Origin: Pseudocercospora fijiensis CIRAD86
Lineage: Eukaryota; Ascomycota; Dothideomycetes; Mycosphaerellales; Mycosphaerellaceae
Assembly: GCF_000340215.1 (NCBI RefSeq)
Contig: NW_006921535.1
Span: 3,396,596 to 3,460,595, forward strand
Reading direction: 5' to 3'
DNA: 64,000 bases
Part shown: piece after piece, positions 11,277 through 22,810 of the stretch
Numbering within the stretch: position 1 is the first letter of the stretch
How the letters are laid out: each line of letters starts with the position of its first letter
Position numbers and translations under genes: made by a program
The notes under the pieces: generated by a model
Databases searched by the model: none
What the model was told of the DNA's origin: nothing
What the model saw: only the letters and a program-made list of their open reading frames with translations

Positions 11277-13346
11277 ATGGCGCACATCTGGCGGCTCGTC
11301 AGACGCCATGGCGATGATGGCGACATGGACGACATGGATATGGAGATGGAGATGGGAGGTTCGAGCTCATCTTCCATGACACCTCTTTCGGCGGATGGCG
11401 TCGACTTCTCCAACGGAACCCAGGCCATGGACTTCCTTTCAGATCTCCTGGACGACACATATCTGAAGATCGATGGAGCGAACTATGCCAAGTATTTCTG
11501 GTACGGTATCGTCGTTGTGGTGGGCATTGCGACTTTGTTCAACTTTGCGCGCTGGTTGACACTACACCAAAGACTACGTGCCGCTGCACGAGGATATCAT
11601 AGACCTGCTAGACCGAAAGGCGTGCTCGCGGGCGGCCTGGCAACCATCACGGCTGTCGGACGAGAGGCATCGTATCTTCAATTCACGCCAACAACCAAGT
11701 ATCTGTTCTTGAGAATTCCTACCTTTGGGACGATACTGTTGGTTCTGTCATATCTGGCGTTTATAATTGCACTTGAGTTTGCCGACAACAACATCGCGGG
11801 TGCACAGTATTTGCAAGGGCTCGGTGTACGCGCGGGCTGGCTTGCAATAGCACAGCTACCTCTTCTTGTTCTTCTTATCAGCAAGAACAGTGTCATCGCT
11901 TCCTTGACTGGCACTTCTTGGGAGCGTCTGAATGTGCTCCATCGATGGGTAGCAAGGGGGATGCTGCTGCTGGCCATCTTCCACTTCGCCTTCCAAAGCA
12001 CGGCCTGGCAGAAGTATAATGTCATGGAGCTCGAATGGAAGACAGACGACTGCCCAGTGACTGGCATTGCAGCTTTCGCAATCCTGCTTTGGATGAATCT
12101 TAGCACACTCGCTCCTTTACGATATCTGTCTTACGAATTCTTCGTTGTACAGCACATCCTTACCTGGTTCGGCTTTGTGGTGGCTCTCATGTTCCACCTT
12201 CCAAGCACGGCTTTGTCGAGCAGAGTTTACGTCTACATCCCAATTGGCATCTACCTCGCGGATCGCATTCTGAGAAGCCTTATGCTTGCTCGGAACAACC
12301 TTCGAATCAGCCGAGCCACCATGGTGCAGCTCGATGGCGGTGTTACGAAGCTACGAATCTCGAACAAAGCGATCAAGCGCTGGAGACCCGGCTCGCACGT
12401 ACTGCTTTCGATACCACGTTTCGGCATCATGCAGAGCCACCCTGCAACGATCGTATCGACTCCAAGATCACACAACGGAGATCTCGTCTTCATGCTGAAA
12501 GGCCATCAGGGCTTCACCAAGAAGATCTTCCATGGAGCCAACACGTCGACAGAGGCTCTTATTGACGAGCCTAAAGAGGCCGGCGACGTCGAAAGGCATA
12601 CCCAGGTCACCCAAAGCACCCACATCGCTATTATCGATGGTCCCTATGGCGGATCTCAATCGGACTTCGCAGCATTCGATTCGATATGTCTCATTGCAGG
12701 CTCCACAGGTGTAACATTTACGGCATCAATCCTCCAAGATCTCGCAGACCGCATCTCGAGCCAGGGCAAGAAGTTTCCACTCCGGCGCATACACTTCGTC
12801 TGGTGTGTGAAGGACAGCAATTGGGCTCGGTGGATCAGTGATGAGCTGGAAGCGGCATTCACCAAGCTACGAGACGGCAGTATTGATGTTAAGATCTGCA
12901 TCTACGTCACCTGCGCAGACAATTTCACAGAGTCTGGTAGCGAGCCCAAAGAATGTGGTTGCGAATGTGATAAGAGCAAAGGACCTTGCTGCTGCGTAGT
13001 CGTGGATGAGGTCGATGAGGCGGACGCGATTGATGCAATCACTCCGGCAAAAGACGCGGCCAAGGTGGCGGAGACTTCGGCCTCGAGTTCTCAGACTGAT
13101 GTGACGTCTGGCAGAAAGATGCCGTTTTTGAGATGCGCGACGTTTTACTCTGGCCGTCCAGATATGCAAGAAGTTCTCACCACGCTTCTAGATGGTGCAG
13201 ATGGAGAGTCGGGAGTGGCCGTATGTGGGCCACCAGGACTCATTACCTCGACACGAAATACTCTGGTGCGGCTTAGTGATGAGAGAGCCATCCATAAAGG
13301 CTCTGGAGCACAGGGCTGCTACTTGCATGCAGAGACATTTTCATAG
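11277..13346 (+). CDS. Ferric reductase-like transmembrane protein (FRE/NOX superfamily)
   Basis: Encodes 689 residues without a visible intron. Such enzymes pass electrons from NADPH through FAD and two b hemes across a membrane, usually to reduce extracellular Fe3+ or Cu2+ before uptake. Membrane segments lie at about 75-90, 150-170, 188-202, 225-240, 262-280, 285-308 and 317-333. Candidate heme ligands are His222, His236, His293 and His307. The FAD-binding HPATIVSTP is at 388-396, the NADPH site AGSTGVT at 474-480 and the late CGPPG at 650-654. Two oddities: an N-terminal Asp/Met run (residues 13-26) and a Cys-rich insertion (Cys560, 562, 564, 571-573) followed by an acidic/Ala-rich linker within the NADPH domain. 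There is no secretion signal of the usual kind. The substrate metal is not determined by the sequence. It converges with the next gene, 275 bp away. Confidence 0.9.
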   Translation: MAHIWRLVRRHGDDGDMDDMDMEMEMGGSSSSSMTPLSADGVDFSNGTQAMDFLSDLLDDTYLKIDGANYAKYFWYGIVVVVGIATLFNFARWLTLHQRLRAAARGYHRPARPKGVLAGGLATITAVGREASYLQFTPTTKYLFLRIPTFGTILLVLSYLAFIIALEFADNNIAGAQYLQGLGVRAGWLAIAQLPLLVLLISKNSVIASLTGTSWERLNVLHRWVARGMLLLAIFHFAFQSTAWQKYNVMELEWKTDDCPVTGIAAFAILLWMNLSTLAPLRYLSYEFFVVQHILTWFGFVVALMFHLPSTALSSRVYVYIPIGIYLADRILRSLMLARNNLRISRATMVQLDGGVTKLRISNKAIKRWRPGSHVLLSIPRFGIMQSHPATIVSTPRSHNGDLVFMLKGHQGFTKKIFHGANTSTEALIDEPKEAGDVERHTQVTQSTHIAIIDGPYGGSQSDFAAFDSICLIAGSTGVTFTASILQDLADRISSQGKKFPLRRIHFVWCVKDSNWARWISDELEAAFTKLRDGSIDVKICIYVTCADNFTESGSEPKECGCECDKSKGPCCCVVVDEVDEADAIDAITPAKDAAKVAETSASSSQTDVTSGRKMPFLRCATFYSGRPDMQEVLTTLLDGADGESGVAVCGPPGLITSTRNTLVRLSDERAIHKGSGAQGCYLHAETFS

Positions 13347-13621
13347 CGATAGCGGAAATCCAGACTTCAAGCGTTGGAGCGACGATCAGCATTAGCATTA
13401 CGTTTCCATTCTGGTGCGACTATACAGCCATTACTGTCGTTTATCCATATTCTCGTGCGATCATATTTCATGCAACCATACGAAAAGAGCTCTGCCCTCC
13501 TCTTACCCAGTGACGCCGATAGGTCAAGAGTCTGAGCTGTACAAGAAATGGGGAAAGGAATCATCCGAAACACATGAAGACAGGTGCGAGACCAGCAGCG
13601 CAGCATGGTACGCACGCGATA

Positions 13622-16600
13622 CTAGCGCCGCACTGTGCCCTGAACCAATGATGATGCGAGTCTCGACAGCATATCAACCCCCTTCTGCGTCTTCAGGTAC
13701 GACAGCTCGGCTTGGTCTGCCATCTGACGAGCAGTCTCCGCGCTGATCTTGGCTTCTCGAACGTGGATCAGAGCATCGTTCAGAATCTACACATCGTGTT
13801 AGTACGCTTTGCCACTTGGCTCGTTCATTGCTGTGTAGCTTACATGTGCGAAGTTCGTAAGGCGTTGTTTGCGCGTCACCGACTTCTCCTGTTTAGCCTT
13901 AGTAACCAGCTTATCGGTAAGCGTCAGAACTGTTCCATCGCAGTCGCCATCAAGTGGCAGAATGCTAGCCATAGACTTGTCACTGGCGCGCGAGAAGCTG
14001 CGATGATCTTGCGACGGTGGACATGTTGATGTTTCAGGCACCGATGTGAGCGGCGGGCTCGTAGTTCTGTTCATTCGATGTAGTTGAGGGAATGGGCTGT
14101 TGGATTCGTCGATGTGTGCAGTGGTGCGGGTGGACAAGTTCCCAAAATCGAGTGGTGGCAGTGGTGGTGGCGCTTCGGACCCATCTTCAGTCTTCTTGTC
14201 GCGCTTATGTGAAAAGAAGCCGTTGATCTTGTCAAGCACAGTGCGGCTCTTCGATCGCGAACGTGGCGGCTGCGCAATGTTAGGGCGCTGAATTGTAGAT
14301 ACAGGGTGGTTCACGGTATTGCTTACCTTTTCGAGCGCAATTTCAGACACCGATGCGGTCCTCGAAGCAGTCATAAAACTGTGTCGCCCTCGCTTAGCTT
14401 CCTCCGGCTTTTTAAAGCCTTTACTTACAGAGCCGGCCGCTCTGGGAATCTTCTTGGACGCTGCCGAAGCAGTCATGCGAGCAAAGCCAGCTCGTTCGCC
14501 AGCTTTGTGGCCTCGCTGTACGCTCCCTTTTGCCAGAATGCTTTCTGGTCCGCGCTTGGAGTGGCCAAGCGTCGGAGATGAGTTCCGGCTGCTGAATCCA
14601 GAGTTACGCTGTCGTCCATGGGTCAGGTGGGCGGGTGACCGAACACCTGGCGCATGGGTAGCTGACGGGTAGCCGATTGAGCATTGTGGCTCCTTTCGGT
14701 TCAGATCTGTTGAGTTGCCTTGCGCGGAAGGTGTGCTGTCAGACCATTTGCTCACGGCGGGCGTCTGGCAGGCATCATTCGCTGGCAATTCTGCTACAGT
14801 AGCATCATCATTGAAGCCTCCTGATCCGCCGTGAGCGATGCCATTAACATGGTCGGGCGAGGGATTTTCGACAACACTGTCGCGAGAATCGCCTTCCAGA
14901 AACCGTGTTGCTGCAGTGGCATCATTCAAAAGCGTATTTGTCTTCGACGCTCTGTTGATTCCTGGTACTAGTTGGCCAAACATCTGCTCCAGCTTACCAT
15001 GATCGAAATTGTCCTGGGTTGGGCTGCCGTGACCTTCCAATAGACACAGCGTCTGCGTGAGGTGATTCTTAGTCTCCTTGTCCAGTCCTGGCATGCCACT
15101 GTTTTGGCAGATCTGATCTTGGCACTGAGTCTCTTCCAGTAGCTGTCTCAAAAGGTGCTGAGAACCCTGCTGATTGACAGGCTCGGTATCATCGTCCTTG
15201 TAATTGTCTGAACCATGGCTCGACTTGAGATGATGCAGGCGCCGAGCTAGATTGGAAAATTGGTTGGAGTGGGAAATACAAGCATTCTTGGTGGGTGAAT
15301 CCTCGGCATGAGGCATTGCTAGCGTTGCTTGGGAGTGAATGGTCTGCAGGGGGCCAGTAAATGGGCTCTTCGAAGGCGGAGCTCTTCTCAGCGAGCGGAA
15401 TCTCAGTTCATCTGGTGTCAGATTGAATTGATCTTCCATATCCGTGGCTCGGTCTGATTTCAAGCTTGCTCCATTGCGCAGTCTGAACGGTTCCATCACA
15501 GGTGTAACGACCTCCTCCTCGTCTGACGAGCTTGGACCGAAGGTGTCTCCGGGCGAGCTGCTCTTGCTTCGGCTTCGCTGCTGTTTCTCGTTGACATGAT
15601 CAAGATTCAGGATCCGAGTTGACGAGGACTCCGTGCTTGCCGTGCTACCGTTTGTATTGGCACGCTGCAGGCGGCGCTTGGTGCCCTGATCCAGGATCGC
15701 CAGAGCGCCAGGAGACACCAATCGCCGCGCTCCGAATGACGGACTGCCTTCGCTGTTTGGCGGTGGAGGTAGAGTCCGAATGTCCACCAGAGTTGCCTTC
15801 TTCGAATCCGGTATCGGAATACGCGAGGCGGTCCGCTGATGCAAGACTTTCTCGGCAGTAGATGGAGGAGTGTCCTTCGGAAGTGAAGGCAAAGGTGCGG
15901 CGTAAGCGCCACTACCGGGTCTCGGACGAGAGAAGCTTGCCGGAGATGGACTGTGACCGCGAGGCTGTGCCATCGGGGTATTTGGACCAGCGATGCCAGA
16001 GAGACGTCGCGGCATTTCTGCGCCAGATGCTCTCTTGGGTTGAGTGAGGTTTCCATTGCCCAAGCGGTGTCCCAAGGATTGCATGCGGGCTGGATATTGG
16101 GTAGTTTGCGCCGGAGTTGAGAGTTGAGGTGCAGGCGCGACATGTTGAGGAGTGTGGACAAGCGATGGAAGACTCATGGAAGCTCTTTCGGTGGTATGAT
16201 CGGTCAAGTTGGGTTCCTCTGCACTGACAAAGGATGGATCCGACGAGTGTTGCGTGAGGACCGAAGCATTACTGTTCCTCGCCATGCGCTTGTCGAGCAT
16301 CTTGACCGCATCGGCAGAGGTTCGCGCGATCGACTTAGTGGAAATTCTCCGCGGGATGGCACTCGGCGTCGATTTCAAATCGCGGCTGAAACTTGGTCGT
16401 TTGGGCTCTGGTGCACTCACTGATCGCGGAGTCAGTGCCGGCCAGTCGCGAGCGCTACCTTCCTGCGACATCTGCAAAGGCTTCTCAACGGCGTCAATCA
16501 AGGTGCGGCTGTCTTTAGACGGACTGAGATCCGAGGCGACGGATGCAATGGGCCTGGAAGGCAATGGCTTTTCGGTGACGGGGACAGCTGGTAGCGGCGG

Positions 16601-17008
16601 CATGTCCAAGGCGTGCGTGCTCGGCGAGGATGGCTCAGAATGCTTGGCGACCCTTTCCCGGGAGATGATGCGGCGGACGACGCGGTCAGACCACTTGGGC
16701 ACAATGGCTGGGGACATTGGTGGGGTGTCGGGCTGGCCTGTAGCTGGTGACGCCAGCGAGACGAAGGGCGGTGATGGCGGGAGAGCTTTCCCGGGGCGCG
16801 TAATGGCCGATGCAGCTTTGGCGGCAGATGACCGGGTCGGGGCCAAGAGGCGCTCAGATGGAGGTGTTTTGGAGCCGGGCTGTTTGGGAGGGAGGGCGGA
16901 ATTCTCGTCTCTCGTGTGCGCATAGGAAGCGTCGCTCGCGAAAGAGTCGCGCGAACGGGCGGGGATGCTGTAGGCGCGCAGATTGGCGTCCAGCTGCTGG
17001 AGTGGCAT
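13622..17008 (-). CDS. Ser/Pro-rich fungal protein of unknown function, two exons
   Basis: Exon 1 is 17008-13844 and exon 2 is 13786-13622, separated by a 57-bp intron (13787-13843) with GTAAGC donor, TACTAAC branch site and TGTAG acceptor. Without splicing the frame ends 14 codons after the junction; with splicing it continues for 54 good codons, giving 1109 residues. The protein is very rich in Ser, Pro, Thr, Arg and Lys and probably largely disordered, with many SP/TP sites. A basic patch near residue 105-115 (RVVRRIISRER) and the FFSHKR patch near residue 940 stand out. The spliced C-terminus (VREAKISAETARQMADQAEL) looks like a short amphipathic or coiled helix and is the most ordered part. 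No signal peptide, membrane segment or known domain. A scaffold, cytoskeletal or signalling protein is possible, but I do not recognise it. Its promoter is shared with GWT1. Confidence 0.85.
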
Positions 17009-17800
17009 GGCTACGACTGCGGCGGTGGCGATTGCATGGAGCCGTTGGTGTCGGCGCGATCAGGCCCGGCCGAATTGTCGGTGCAATGCTTGAGAAGCTG
17101 CGTTGAGTGAAGCTGCGGGCGGATCGTGTGAAGTCGATTTGCCAGAGAGAGTGCAGCGCTGGGCGAGGAAGGAGTACCTTTCGGCGTTCTTGCACTTGCA
17201 CGTGTTGAGGTTTCGAGTTGCTGCAGTTACGTTTGCCTACAAACGCGGAAGGCACGTTGATGCCGCACCGCCAGATCGGCTTCGTGCATGCAGTGCCTCC
17301 AGATTGCCGAAAGCAGTCGGAGACGAGGGGCCTGTGCCGGCGCCGGCCTACACTGGACAATATCACATACCATAACTAATTGATACATTGTAAGCCTCAA
17401 GTCCACAACAGCTGCTGGCTGACACCAAAACAATACGATCTTCGGAACCTCGTTCGGCTGAACGCAGCGCGCGGGGTGGAAGCGAAACACAATGCAGCAA
17501 AGCAGGGAATTGAGCATCGTGTGCTGGCAGGGCAGGGCAGGGCAGGGCAGGGCAGGGCAGTCGGTGTGTACGTGGACTCGACATGAAAACAAACAGCGAA
17601 AGGAGACGTGAAGTTGTTCCTTCCCGAAAAGTCGCGCACGGAACGCATCCCTGCTCGGCACGGCACGGCAGCGGCAGCAACCTTCTACAAGCGGTCCCAG
17701 CTTCCTCGCTCGCTCCTAAAATCTACAGAAGCACACGTTCGCTATCGTAATTTTCATACGCACGCCTTGCTTCCATCGACCTCCACGCAAACCCCACAAG
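17009..17800. promoter_or_regulatory. Divergent intergenic region between the Ser/Pro-rich gene and GWT1
   Basis: 792 bp of normal composition between two divergently read start codons, so it must hold both promoters and leaders. It contains the GGCAG array at 17526-17560. A pyrimidine-rich stretch precedes the GWT1 ATG (TTGCTTCCATCGACCTCC), as is common in ascomycete promoters. No further site is claimed. Confidence 0.55.
17526..17560. repeat. (GGCAG)7 microsatellite
   Basis: Seven perfect GGCAG units in the divergent promoter region. Nothing similar occurs elsewhere in the gene island. It is expected to vary in length between isolates. Confidence 0.95.
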
Positions 17801-19447
17801 ATGACGCCCGAATACAAGGCGCAAAAGGAAGCCGCTGTCTCTTTTCTCGGGGGAGGTGGCATTTGGGAAATCAATCATGTTGCTTTGGTAGCTCCAGTAC
17901 GACCACCTCCTGCATGAAAGTCTTGCACGCTCTGACATGTTATGCAGGCCGCCGCCTTTTTGTGGGCAACCTTACAGACCCGCCAACACTTCTTCAAACC
18001 CTACACCATCCCCGCGGCGCTCACCGATTTTCTGATAAATTGCTGTGCCATCCTCTTCGCCACGACCGTCTATTCCGGTGGGCCACACATTCTTATCGGC
18101 TTACTCGTCCTTCCAGCCGTGCCCGCTTTCCTCCAGCCCAGTCTTGAACTTCCCAAGGCGGCAAAGCCTCCTGGCAAGGCCGATGAAGACCTGGCAAAAG
18201 AGGAAGAGAAAGATCCTCTGCCAGTCAAACCATTCATCACAGCGTATAGAGGTGCCATGATGATTATCACTTGCTCTAGCATCTTAGCTGTCGACTTTCC
18301 TGTCTTTCCACGACGATTCGCAAAGACAGAATCGTTTGGAACCTCACTTATGGATCTGGGAGTGGGCTCTTTCGTGTTCGCTGCTGGCATCGTTGCAGCC
18401 CGCCAACAACTGAAGGAGCAGATAAGCGCCACCCGATCGATCCTTACCAGACTGAAGGAAGCCATGCGACATTCGCTTCCACTCCTCGTCCTCGGCTTGC
18501 TTCGCCTGGCCAGTGTCAAAGGACTTGAATACGCAGAGCATGTCAGCGAGTATGGTGTGCATTGGAACTTCTTCTTCACACTCGCGCTCTTGTCTCCCGC
18601 TTTGGCAATACTACAGCCGCTTCTGCAATGGCTACCGTACAACATCTTTGCTTTCATCTTAGCCATTTGCTACGAGCTGATCCTGTTCTGTGTTCCTGAC
18701 ATGAAGAGGTACATCATTCTCTCCGAAAGAGTGCCTGGCGACTGGCTTTCGCAGAATAGAGAAGGTGTCTTCTCTTTCATCGGCTATCTCGCCATTTTCA
18801 TCGCCGGAATGGGCATTGGCCAGAATATCTTGACTCGCGATCCTCCTCCGGGTGGAAACCCCCTTGCGCCTAAAGATCACATGGATCAGGATGCGGAGTG
18901 GTTGGCATCAGTTCTTGGAGCGGCAGAGAAGGAAGACGAAGAACCAAAGCCTGCAGCTCCACCTATGCAAATGCCGCAGCTGAAGCCTGAGTGGCCAGAG
19001 AGCACTCTTCCACGACTTGCCATTTGGACACTCTTATGGTTCGTGTTCGCTTTATGGGCAATGTGGAGGTATGGCCCACGACTGTTCGTCTCGCGACGAA
19101 TGGCGAACTTGGCATACGTTTGCTGGGTGTGTTCCTTCAACACAGCTCAATTGTTGCTGTTTTGCCTAATCGAGAAATTCTTGTTCCCGACCCTTTACAA
19201 CGCCAAGACCAAGGAAGGCGAACGCCAACGCATACAAGAAGCCACAAGCAGAGTTATGAAGGCGTACAACCGTAATGGGCTCGCTGTATTCTTGATTGCG
19301 AACTTGCTGACCGGACTCGTCAACATGACCATGCCAACCATTTTCATGGCGGACGTCCCGGCGATGGCCGTCTTGGTTAGCTACATGGCGGTCTTGACAG
19401 CCATTGCGCTTGCTTTAGACCATTACAACATCTCGATCAAGCTTTAG
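17801..19447 (+). CDS. GWT1: GPI-anchor inositol acyltransferase GWT1, two exons
   Basis: Exon 1 is 17801-17896 (32 codons) and exon 2 is 17948-19447, with a 51-bp intron (17897-17947; donor GTACGA, branch TCTGAC, acceptor TGCAG). The product has 531 residues. Gwt1/PIG-W attaches a fatty acid to the inositol of GlcN-phosphatidylinositol in the ER, an early step of GPI-anchor synthesis needed for cell-wall mannoproteins. Evidence: the N-terminal YKAQKEAAVSFLGGGGIWEI pattern of the family, about 12 hydrophobic segments, and the conserved NREGVFSFIGYLAIF stretch near residue 304-318. Length fits the family. Starting at the ATG at 17942 would lose the conserved N-terminus, which is why the upstream exon is preferred. 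It is an essential-type gene lying between repeat blocks. Confidence 0.92.
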
Positions 19448-20300
19448 CGTTTTGTATAGAAAATTTGAGCTTTCTGTTGCGACAATAAGGCGATTTGGTA
19501 CTCTCGTCTACATGAGTCGTTCTCTTTGTTGCGGCCATCATTTTGGAGATGACACTTCACCTACCTGCTGATCGTATATTGGTTGCCTGAGATCGCGTTG
19601 CACGATACAGAAGCACTCCATCTGTGAAAGGCAATAGAGTAAGGTGACACTTCGACGGACTCACTAACATCAACACCAAGATTGACTTTCAGACACCCAG
19701 CAAGTATGCTGCAGGAGGACTGGCAGAAATTTCTCCGACAGCACCCGTGGAGGACGTTGTTCCACGGCCAGAGACACGGGTTGAAATGACGAAAAGGCAG
19801 GGAAACCCACGAGATAGTGCCTTTTATGATACCGACCTGCCTGAATTTTGGCGACGGACCGAGTGACTAAGACCTCTTCCACTGCGGCGCAGCATCAAGA
19901 GAGACGGGATAAGAGAAGGAGCCGCTAAGACATGGATGGACAGTAAAAGTGAATTCCGGAAGAGATGCATCAAAGAGAGCGTCCGAGCCCGTATCTTCTA
20001 CTACTCCCAGACTTCACCCATCTCCTAGCTCTAACAGCCCTTTCAAACGCATATCACAGAGAGACAAATAATAAAACACAAGTACCATAGAAAAAAAATT
20101 CTCGTCCCGAAGCTTCGCTGGTATAGAAGAAACGACGCTACATAAACAACCCCGAACAGTCATTTCATTCACATGCAATCTCCTCCTATATAACACAACA
20201 TCCATACACCACTCTAGCGTTTCAACACTTCGGAGTGAAAGCGGGTATCTCCCAAATCCTTCTTACAGCGAATAGCAACTTGTGATCCAGCGGTCCACGC
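19448..20300. other. Intergenic region between converging genes
   Basis: 853 bp between the stop of GWT1 and the stop of the kinase-like gene. It should contain both 3' untranslated regions. AATAAAA-like A-rich strings occur at 20069-20100. Short open frames on the minus strand have no protein-like composition. No RNA gene or repeat was recognised. Confidence 0.5.
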
Positions 20301-22177
20301 CTAGTCACTTTCACCATCACCCTCAGATGAAGGGAGCATGTCTTCAGCTGTCATGGGCCTAAGGGCGGGCATCGGTGGTCCACCTCCAAAGTAGCCTGGT
20401 GGTGGTGGAGGTGGCTGTTCTCCCTCCCCTTCACTCGAAGCCGAATCAAGTTCGCTTTCGACCGCGGCCGCGGCTGCTTGTGCGGCTTCTCGTGCGGCTG
20501 CTTGCTGCTGCTCAAATTGTTCTCGATCGCCCAACACATCCGCCCACGCCCTTGTCACAGGATCCTGAACGCCACGATACGCCCATTGTTGCTGGTTGAA
20601 ACCCGCATCGTTCTCGGAGACAGCATTGCGAGCAGCAATACACGGTCCAGCTTGATCATCTCCAGCACTGGATTCAATGAAATCGAGAATTCCTTGTGGT
20701 GTGACTCTCCACTCCGGGGAATAGGTAAGACAATTTGTGACGGCTGTCAGCAGAGGCTGGCTGTAATAATTCTCTGGATTCTCGCCCCACGGATTTCTCA
20801 TGACATAATCGTCTTCCTCCCACTGTTGGTTAACTTCAACTTTGTACATGCCGTCGTTCATTAGGTGCCACAAGGTGATGCCAATGCACCAGACCTGGAT
20901 TTGGTCGTAAGCTTAGATCTCGAAAGGTGAGATCATATTGGATCTTTGTATTATGCTTGCACTTACATTTGCAGGTGACAACACCTTGCTGTTTTCCAGG
21001 TCTTCGCTGACGGCTCCATGTGTTTCTGGAGCTTGGCAATTAAGGCATCCGACGCCTTGCGCTCTCCACATAATCGGATTGAACGGATCATCTGCTGTGG
21101 TTTCGTAGGCAAATTCTGGGATTGAGCACATGGTCAGTACAAAGGGCGTGGCGTCAAATTCGCTGGAAGAGCATAATGCAACGTACCAAAGTCTGCAATT
21201 TTGGGTTGGGGATAGTGCGATCCATTCTCACTCGCAAGAAATACGTTATCAGACTTGAGATCACGGTGAATGATCTGCCGCCAGCCGTCGACTGCTGCGT
21301 CCGTGGCACCTTGCTGCATGGCTAAGCACGCGTATGCCATGCTTTCGAGTAAACGCCAGAGGAAGGGCTCTGGGACCATGGAATTGTCTTTCGTGTACCG
21401 ATGGAGCAGCGCCTGTAGCACGGATAAGCAAATTATCCGATCTCAAAGAAAAGCAATGTTGTAACATACCATCGTATCGCGTTGATCACAATATTCCATA
21501 ACAAATCGATACATCCAGCGCCTGACGAACACTCGACATCCACGTACTGCAGCAAAATGCTCGCTACCGTTCGTTTCGAGCAGCCTCTTATGCAGAATAT
21601 ATTCCATCGGTAGCCCGCCCTCTCTCGGATCGCCCGACCATCGAGTCATGTCGGTCCAATCCAAGATATCCCGGAGATAAGTGTCTTTCACGATCTTTCT
21701 ATCTTCGATATTGCCGTCATCGTCGACAAGATACCAGGGGCAAGCTTTGTTCCTTTCGCGACCTCCTATCGACCAACCTCCCAGCCATTTCGCACCGTCG
21801 GCATCGAGTGGGACGGGGGAATCGACATCATCAGATCGATTGTCCTGTCCAAGCAGGAATTCAATATAGGGCGGAACGGGAGGAACGGGCGGAGGAGGAA
21901 CAGCCGGAGGAGGAACAGCCGGAGGAGGACCGGGAGGAGGAGAAGGAGGCGGGATGTTTCTTGCGATGCGACGGGCGGCTGCTCTACTTTGCGCGAGAGT
22001 TCGAGCGGGATCATTGGCGATACTAGCAGCTTCTCTTTCTTTTGCTTCGCGAGTTGCCAGGGACTTCCATACGGCGCTGACCTGCCTTGATTTCGTTTTC
22101 GATGTCGTACCACCTGGCCAATTTGCTTCGAGTTTCCAGTGATGACTTCGGAACGTATTCCAAGCTGTGGGAGGCAT
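20301..22177 (-). CDS. Kinase-like protein with degenerate motifs, four exons
   Basis: Exons are 22177-21470, 21412-21187, 21115-20967 and 20894-20301; introns 21413-21469 (GTATGT...CTACAG), 21116-21186 (GTACGT...CCCAG) and 20895-20966 (GTAAGT...TCCAG). All phases agree, giving 558 residues. The start at 22177 was chosen because upstream codons lose protein character. A polyproline stretch lies at 75-103. The catalytic loop HRDLKSDN (285-292) is intact and QAPE marks the activation-loop end. The magnesium motif reads DFE (310-312) instead of DFG, the DxW motif of subdomain IX reads NVW, and I see no glycine-rich loop or VAIK lysine in the N-lobe. The C-terminal tail has polyGln/Ala, acidic and PPPPPP segments. 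Probably a fungal-specific protein kinase relative, possibly with weak or no activity. Confidence 0.82.
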
Positions 22178-22810
22178 GCTTTCGTTTTTAACGATCGGGT
22201 TTAGTCTATCCTCCGCGCTGCGACGAGGTTTCCATAAGGAATGACAATGGAACAAGCGGAAACTGCGAAAGAAAACTGTGATGGTATTTTGGACAAAGGA
22301 TGCCCGGAAATGGAAGACCGCCTCTTTCAGCATGGAGCACAAAGAGCATTGGAGCACTCGAGTGGTGACGAAAAAAAGGTTCCTGCAAGTGTATGCATTA
22401 CTCGTATCATCGTATAGTCCAAGAGACTCATTCGCTTGGTGGTATGTTGGCAGAGCACCGCACCAAGAAAGCTGATATCGGCTTTGATTGTCCATTTTAA
22501 GATGGCGAGACTGTCAAGCCCTCAATTACCTTGTCGTAGCGCCTAAACTTGGTACCATGTATGGTCGTGTGGCTTGCGGTTGCCCTATGCTGAACAACGT
22601 GAGCTGCCAAATTCTGACACAACATCCCGAAAGCGTCCAATCACATCGTTCCTGCAAGGCATCCGGTTTGAAAGGCTCTTCATTAAGTCGCTCCGTGATC
22701 GATTGTCGGATGAGCGCTGCCATGTATATAGTCGTTGCGATTCCAAACATTTCTGCAAGTCAGCTCCATACATTTCTCTTGACACTCGATTACGCCGTCA
22801 CCCCGACGAA
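22178..22810. promoter_or_regulatory. Divergent intergenic region between kinase-like and NmrA-like genes
   Basis: 633 bp between two divergently read start codons. Both neighbouring frames stay open for some distance into this region (to 22495 on the minus strand, from 22574 on the plus strand), but the translated residues there are not protein-like, so I treat it as promoter and leader sequence. No specific site is claimed. Confidence 0.5.

Noticed and set aside
15607..16161. Long secondary open frames on both strands inside the Ser/Pro-rich gene
   Set aside because: They are by-products of its GC-rich, repetitive codon use; only the main frame shows consistent composition and splicing.
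17942..17947. ATG at 17942 as start of GWT1
   Set aside because: It lies inside the last bases of an intron; the upstream exon provides the conserved N-terminus.
22574..22810. Upstream extension of the NmrA-like gene
   Set aside because: The extra 79 codons show no family similarity and precede the Rossmann start; the Met at 22811 is the natural start.
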